A DNA stretch of 64,000 nucleotides from Neelides folsomi. Its lineage: Eukaryota > Arthropoda > Collembola > Neelipleona > Neelidae. Numbering within the stretch: the first letter of the stretch is position 1; every line of letters starts with the position of its first letter. Under the pieces are notes generated by a model. That model had not been told where the DNA came from. It did no database searches and saw only the letters and a list, made by a program, of their open reading frames with translations. Positions 59,155 through 64,000 of the stretch are shown one piece after another. A program made the position numbers and the translations under genes. The DNA lies in assembly GCA_034687125.1 (NCBI GenBank), contig JAQGBZ010000026.1, positions 186,001 through 250,000 on the forward strand, read 5' to 3'.

Positions 59155-61876
59155 ATGAAGGGCGTCAATCCTCTGTTTCCCCGAGGGCCTTGTTTCCTCT
59201 TACTTTGTCTCTCTGGAATCCGCAAATCGGATTCCGGACTCCCGCATCACCCTGCCGACCCGGGGACTCCGCAAAAGGATGAAACGAAGGTGGTTGGGAA
59301 AGAAGACAAGAAGGAACGAACCACTCAGCCAAGTAAACGTCCCTTGAGGATTCCAATTTCCATCCTTTTCCCATTTCCTTGTCGTTAAGACTCATTTGAG
59401 AATATTTTAATATTAAACTCCTCGCCCTCTGTCATGTTCCTTTTTTAAAGATTTTCCACCTCTCAGCCCCAATTTGAAGCTGAGAGTCGCTGACGTTGAT
59501 GAAGATGGAAATCTCACTTTTTTCCAACAAATCCTCAATTTGAATTCACCAGAGTCGATTCATCTTCATCTTCCTTTAGACAAAATGCCTCAAATGGTAG
59601 TTGAATTTTAATATATTACCTGCTTTTACATATTTTAAAATCGTATATTTATTTTACAATATTGTAACATACATACATTATGTGCAATATTCAAATAGTT
59701 ATATTTAAATTACATGAGAAATTATATTATAAGAATTTTCTAAGCTTTTCGGACAAATTACCCAAATTATCATTTGCGATATATTCAGTTGGAGTAGGTA
59801 TTAAATATAAAGAATGTAAGGGATATGTTGTGTAATATGGGATGTGAAAAAAGTCCTTGTGACATTGGCTGGGTGTACTTATGGGGAGAATAATTGATAA
59901 CTTCTGGTTGTGATTGTGGCTGTGATGGAAGAATCCCATCTTCTTCTCCCGACCCTTGATGAGCCCCCACTGATGAGTCTCTTAGAGTTCGACATGGTTC
60001 CCTGCACCCGGGAATCAACTTTCAACTCTTCAACCTCTTTTTTATTCCCCTTTAGCCAACAATGATTGATCGCCTACCAATTTCTCATCCTACACGAGGA
60101 GACATTTTGGAGATAAACAACATTTTACCAAACACAAGGGATTTTAGTGAGTATCGATTCATTTACTATTAACTATATAGAGTAGATCACAATACTCCAA
60201 TGAATTTTAAAGCAGATGGAATTTAAAGTAGGAGTATATAAAATGATGAATGTAAATTATGCTTATAGATACATATTTAAAATATAATATATTTCATAGT
60301 ACATATTATGTACTATGAAAGTAATTTGGCGTATTGTGAACAGTTGTGCCAAACCATATGCGAATCAAAAGATTCAAAACTCAAAACATTCGAGAAGAGC
60401 CAATTGATCTTGAAGGTGAAGTTCATGTTGTTTTCGACTATACGAATTACATGCTGTTCAAAGGAGATGAGAAAGCCATGGTTGAATACATCTCGATTTT
60501 TTTCAATGGAGTTAACAATCGATTTGACACAATAAGAAAAACACATCCTAATTTCCAAATAAAGTTTAAAGTTGTTGGAATTACGCTCATTTCAGTAAGT
60601 CTAAAAAATTAATCAGAAAAACTATATTAGTAATAATAACTTTATAATTTATCAATAAATGTATGCCCTATTATTACATATTTAAGATATTTGTGAAAAT
60701 ATTTTTTACAAGATAGGGTGGTAAATGACCTACATACTCTATTTTTATTAAATATTTAATTAATTAATTTTACTTATTAAAGTCAATCGGAGCTCAACGT
60801 TTTTTACAAGAATCGAAATATGGAAATGGAGATTTTGATATTAAATCCGTATTAGAAAAGTTTTCCACTTGGTCGTACGAGCACTTGGGATCGAATCAAG
60901 ATCTTGTGACACTGCTAACAGGAGACATGCTGACTGATAAAACCTCTTCGGATGACATTTCCGGTTTAGCGTATGTCAATGGAGCGTGTCTTCAACGTGA
61001 TAAAAAATTCTTTGGAGTTTCCGTTGCCGCCGACGCTGGAGGATTCTTTGATGGAGTTTGGACAGTTGCTCATGAAATTGCTCACAAGTGTGAATTACAA
61101 ATAGAAAAAATTATAATTTTTTGCATTTTTGATATTTTACCATTAATCCTTTCTTACTTTTTAAATATCTGTATTTTAATATTTATAATGAAAAATATTT
61201 TTATAGAATTGGACAATTCTTTCTAGTTAAATTTTTGATTTTTAATTAATATTTAAATGTTATTCTTTAATTGTCAAGCCTTGGTGCAAGTCATGATGGA
61301 ATGGAAAGAGTTAAAGGCTGTCCCGCTTCTCAAGGCTTCATCATGAGCTATTCGGGCTGGGGAACGAAAAATAAATTTTATTTTTCCGAATGTTCCATCC
61401 AAGAAATGAAGAGATTTATCATGTAAAGACCTCTTATGATCCTTTTAAATGGTAACACGGATTTTTTATTACCCGGTTGATCATAAGGAGGTTATTGACT
61501 TTTTGAAGATTATGCAGAGGGGGTTTCCTTTTCATTAAGGAACTCATTCCTTATAAGCCCTGACATTTATCCCCTTTTGTTGGAGTAAAGGTCAAGCGGT
61601 GGGAGGTGTTTGCGGATCACAAATTCCCTTCAATCCCAAATCCCGATCAAAACGACCAAGAACCCTGGGGACGTCTACGGCCTAAATGCTCTTTGTGTGA
61701 AGTACTCAGGGAAGAAGGACGCCGTTCGAGATCAGACCAAATACCCGGACCAAATATGTAAAAACTTAATTTGCAAATATCCAGTAGAAGGAAAAAAGGG
61801 ATTTTCTTATCTGACAATTTACAATCATCCACCTGGGGACAATTCGCCTTGTGGGAAAAACGGGGTATTAATTTAA
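59155..61876 (+). CDS. secreted reprolysin (M12B) zinc metalloprotease
   Basis: Zinc endopeptidase of the adamalysin family, resembling the secreted ones of ticks and mites. Seven exons: 59155-59332, 59451-59596, 60056-60146, 60344-60594, 60783-61087, 61279-61422, 61591-61876; phases agree at every join, 466 aa. A hydrophobic leader (FLLLCLSG) is followed by a charged linker and a prodomain with the family's LHLHLPLDK strand. The catalytic domain starts near EGEVHVVFDYTNYM and holds the complete zinc site HEIAHNLGASHD (319-330) and Met-turn FIMSY (Met346). The C-terminal exon is a short cysteine-rich region (CVKYSGKK, ICKNLICKYP, SPCGKNG) that stops right after the CGKNG motif. No transmembrane segment. 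The active site is intact, so an active enzyme is predicted. The first exon is the least certain: its leader is atypical but its phase fits. Confidence 0.88.
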
Positions 61877-64000
61877 TTAATCTCATTGTAAAAAAATAAC
61901 TTAGTATAGTTTGTGTTTATCAAAAAAATCAAGAAATTGGTTATAAATTGAAAAAATAACTAAAGAATCTTTTGTAAATATAGCATTGCTTAAATGGAGA
62001 ATGTGTTCAATGATAAAATGACCGAATAACTGTTTTTAACTGGGCTTAACAAGATACAAACTAACATTTTTAAAGTGCAGATTTTTTATAATTATAATAA
62101 ATTAAATTACATTAAATGGAATATTTCATGAAGTGTATATTAAATCATTTTATATGTTGAAAATCATGTTTGTACTAAAAAAACAATTGGATTGTTTAGA
62201 AAATAATAATATAAATTCCAAACAATACTGCAAACTCTCAGATCAATATTTAATAAAGTGATATTAAATGAGATATTATGGGGAATTAATTTCATTTCCA
62301 TTCTTGATTTCCATATCCAAAACTTTTCTTCTTGAACATTTAAATTAAAATGGAAAGTTTGGTCAGAGCAAAGCGGAATAATGCATATCAACCATAATGA
62401 TTTGAGAGGAAAATGAAGATTACAAACTTTTCCCAGTCACTGATCCCCCAAATGCCGAGACGCGGAGATGAATGAGATGATGGATTAAGAGAAAGTTAAG
62501 AATCACAAAACGAGTCTTTGAATCTCATTACAACTCTTTTCCCTTTCTCTGTCACAAACATACACATTCGCCCATTAAATATTTGCGAGTCGTTGAATAC
62601 CCAAAAGCGAAAAATCTCGTCAGCAACTTTGGAATTTCTTCTCATTAAAATAATTAAACTCTTAAGTTTTTTTTCTTAAAAGTTCTTTTGTATTTCAAAT
62701 GTCTAGTTGAACTTGGCAAAATAAATTAAAATATTTACTATAATGAAAATCTTTGTAACTAATTATTTTATATATTATATAATATTTCTCCTAAACTATT
62801 GTCAAATAAAATAAAATACACCCTCCGAATTGTTGGTAGAAGTTGCTTGCATATAAAATGAAAGTTGCATTGTATTTAATCTTCTAGTGCACGCATGCAT
62901 GCAAGGAAGATTTGTAGTTTGGGCATCTTGAGAGTAAACAAAGGGAAGGAGAAGTTCGTATTTTGATTAGGAACAAAATGTCACTTGTAAATAATAGGGG
63001 AAGGAAAGAAAAGAGATTCGGGGAAGAACTCGGGAGAAAACAAGTTTCCATTCATTTACTCTCCCCCTTCATTCCTGTCAAGGAGAAAAACTTTGGTTTT
63101 ACTCACAAAATGAATCTTTTGTCTCATCCACTTTCCCCAATCTTCTTCCTCTTTAAACTCAAACAAAATTTTCATTTCATTCAATATTTTCATTAATATT
63201 TATCAAATTCCTCTCAAACAGATAGTATACTTATCTATATTGCTTTTAGATATATAATATTACATAAATTATTCAGTAAAACAATAATAAATATTATTAA
63301 TGGACCTCACAATAGAATTTATCTCATGAGGTCATGAGAAATAGAATTCTTTTATGGTTAATTAGCCAGGGCAGAACTTTAAATAGTAAAACTGTTAAAA
63401 AAACTAAGTGGAACAAGAAAAGATTGTTTGATCTATAAAGGCTTAAGAGGCTCTTTGTTTTTTTCTCCTTCTTTAAGATGGTAGGAATTGGTGGGGATGA
63501 AGAGGAAGACATGAAGATAGCGGAGAGAACTATTTAACTGCCAATTTAGATGTATGGAGAAGTTAACGAAGCTTAAAGAGAATTTATCATATTCTTCCAT
63601 GAATGTCGTCTGAGGGTGAGTTTTCGGCCGGGGGAGGACCAGATGGAGACCATTTACAATTCACTCACAATATTTACGACCTCAGAGTGGAGACAAGCTG
63701 TCTGAACTTAAGCTATGCACCATTCATAATTATAATACAAAATACAAAAATATTTTTAATATATTAAGGTATACCATAATACTAATATTATAAGTATGTA
63801 TATGTAAAGTCTGTACTTTGTATGGTATATAGGAATATGTGTTGCATCAATTATCAAAACTAAACAAACGACATTTAAATTTTATATATTAAATGATTAA
63901 ATTAAGGAAAAAACTTTTTTGATAGGTGTTTGTTCGTTCATGAATTATTAAAGTATTTAATTTAATTAGGGATTTGTTATTTTGTATTATAATGAATGAA
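61877..64000. other. right end, no gene recognised
   Basis: AT-rich flank of the metalloprotease. No continuation of its cysteine-rich region (a C-x-x-G-x-C pattern) was found. The open frame at 62963-63196 begins with ATG but is low-complexity basic/AT-derived. A small palindrome gcatgcatgc lies near 62892. Nothing else is supported. Confidence 0.5.

Noticed and set aside
60313-60558. Minus-strand 81-codon frame over the metalloprotease
   Set aside because: Shadow of exon 4, which joins in phase with its neighbours.

Overview
This is animal nuclear DNA: AT-rich, with spliced genes (GT-AG introns, mostly about 50-560 bp), conserved eukaryotic proteins and no operon-like packing. An SLC34 phosphate cotransporter, a family I recall as missing from Drosophila, together with a secreted reprolysin resembling those of ticks and mites, suggests a non-insect arthropod, perhaps a mite. 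That placement is inference; the sequence does not name a species. All exon joins below were made by eye from splice sites and reading-frame continuity. There are no transcripts behind them.

Layout. 1-15.1 kb is an AT-rich gene desert whose only clear landmark is a decayed mariner-like transposon at 12.2-12.8 kb. 15.1-18.4 kb (minus) holds a complete nine-exon Na+/phosphate cotransporter of 607 aa. 18.4-32.6 kb is a second desert with scattered GC-richer islands, some with open frames next to plausible splice sites. 32.6-33.5 kb (minus) is the last exon of a two-finger PRDM8/ZNF488-like zinc-finger gene whose upstream exons I could not find. 36.9-52.0 kb is a dense gene island: a SET/TAF-I chaperone without its acidic tail (-), PSMA2 and PSMC3 of the proteasome in tandem (+), a secreted glycine-rich lysine/aspartate-tailed protein (+), an HMG-box/GYGGY-repeat protein (-), a serine-rich single-pass membrane protein (-), a DCXR-type short-chain dehydrogenase (+), a 589-aa orphan (+) and a secreted cysteine-rich protein (-). 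52-59.1 kb is again nearly empty. 59.2-61.9 kb (+) is a seven-exon reprolysin (M12B) metalloprotease. The last 2.1 kb shows no gene.

The best-understood part is the housekeeping block at 37-42 kb, where a histone chaperone/PP2A inhibitor is divergent from two 26S proteasome genes, one for the 20S core and one for the 19S ATPase ring. The most novel material is at 42.5-52 kb, where several lineage-specific genes lie side by side: two low-complexity proteins, two orphans and a cysteine-rich secreted protein. No rRNA, tRNA or CRISPR array was seen.
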